A stretch of DNA of 12,879 nucleotides from positions 1 to 12,879 of the forward strand of contig DATCDR010000104.1 of assembly GCA_036510575.1 (NCBI GenBank). The letters are read 5' to 3'. Shown in pieces: positions 12,584-12,879 of this stretch. Within the stretch, counting starts at the first letter, position 1; every line of letters starts with the position of its first letter. This DNA comes from DATCDR01 sp036510575. Lineage in GTDB: Bacteria; Actinomycetota; Acidimicrobiia; Acidimicrobiales; Bog-793. Made by a program: the position numbers and the translations under genes. Under the pieces are notes generated by a model that was not told where the DNA came from, searched no databases, and was given only the letters and a program-made list of their open reading frames with translations.

Positions 12584-12879
12584 GTGCCGACTCGGGACGA
12601 GCTCCGCAATGTGGCGATCATCGCCCACGTCGATCATGGGAAGACCACCCTGGTCGACGCGATGTTGCGCCAGCAGGTTGGCTACTCATCTCGCGGCGAA
12701 GCCGTGGATCGAGTGCTCGACTCGATGGACCTCGAACGCGAAAAGGGCATCACCATCCTCGCCAAGCAGGCGGCCTTCCGCTATGGAGAACGTCGTTTGA
12801 ACGTCGTCGACACACCTGGACACGCGGACTTCGGTGGTGAAGTCGAGCGTGGGCTTGCCATGGTCGATGGCGCGATGTT
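12584..12879 (+). CDS. typA: Ribosome-associated GTPase TypA/BipA, 5' part only
   Basis: TypA/BipA is an elongation-factor-like GTPase that binds 70S ribosomes and helps 50S assembly and stress adaptation. The frame opens at GTG 12584, preceded by GAGAGG with about 7 nt spacing, and runs off the right edge (98 complete codons). It translates as a normal TypA start: RNVAIIAHVDHGKTTLVDAML (G1 P-loop HVDHGKTT), DSMDLEREKGITILAK (G2, with the T in GITI) and VVDTPGHADFGGEVERGL (G3 DTPGH). The DLEREKGITI and HADFGGEVER forms separate TypA from EF-G and LepA. It is divergent from pafB; no clear -10/-35 is visible upstream in the 77-bp gap. Confidence 0.95.
   Translation, partial: MPTRDELRNVAIIAHVDHGKTTLVDAMLRQQVGYSSRGEAVDRVLDSMDLEREKGITILAKQAAFRYGERRLNVVDTPGHADFGGEVERGLAMVDGAM

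Overview
The window looks like a GC-rich actinobacterial chromosome. Start codons are mostly GTG. It encodes coenzyme F420 biosynthesis (CofC/FbiD), a PafB/PafC pair, and an HU protein with a long lysine/alanine tail, all typical of that phylum. The gene order gpsA(-) / cofC(+) / ... / hupB(-) matches, from memory, the gpdA2-fbiD-ppk-mutT1-hupB block of mycobacteria. The overall content (a MobF relaxase among core genes, no ppk/mutT here) would fit a deeper actinobacterial lineage such as Acidimicrobiia, but the lineage is a guess.

Left part (1-1281, all minus strand): two unrecognised genes. One runs off the left edge and resembles actinobacterial phage/plasmid DNA-binding proteins. They are read from a strong sigma70-type promoter and lie directly 3' of a tRNA-Val(UAC) gene at 1282-1355. 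This is the usual layout of an element integrated at a tRNA 3' end. The tRNA is only 5 nt after the stop codon of a secreted DUF4232-type lipoprotein gene.

Housekeeping block (2113-6833): a minus-strand run gpsA -> rnhB -> DMT-family transporter, tightly coupled by a GTGA overlap and a 2-nt gap. A divergent plus-strand run follows, cofC -> PIG-L deacetylase, with cofC probably translated from a leaderless mRNA. A perfect 13-bp hairpin separates it from the convergent HU gene.

Mobilisation block (about 6840-10610): a type IV coupling-protein-like ATPase (plus strand) and a MobF/TrwC-type relaxase (minus strand) converge and overlap by 165 bp at their 3' ends. No other conjugation genes, integrase or plasmid replication genes are visible. 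The ATPase has no visible membrane anchor. The relaxase keeps its tyrosines and His motif, but its helicase half has no Walker A. A compact cluster of repeats, a palindrome and a hairpin sits just upstream of the relaxase and is a candidate oriT or operator. A 25-bp near-palindrome lies between HU and the ATPase. This orphan pair is the most unusual part of the window.

Right part (10594-12879): pafC and pafB (overlapping ATGA, minus strand, pafB probably leaderless) encode WYL-domain regulators of the mycobacterial-type DNA-damage response. The 5' part of typA/bipA begins divergently and runs off the right edge. The pafB-pafC-relaxase genes are co-directional, so the relaxase may be linked in expression to the damage regulators, but this is only a hypothesis.
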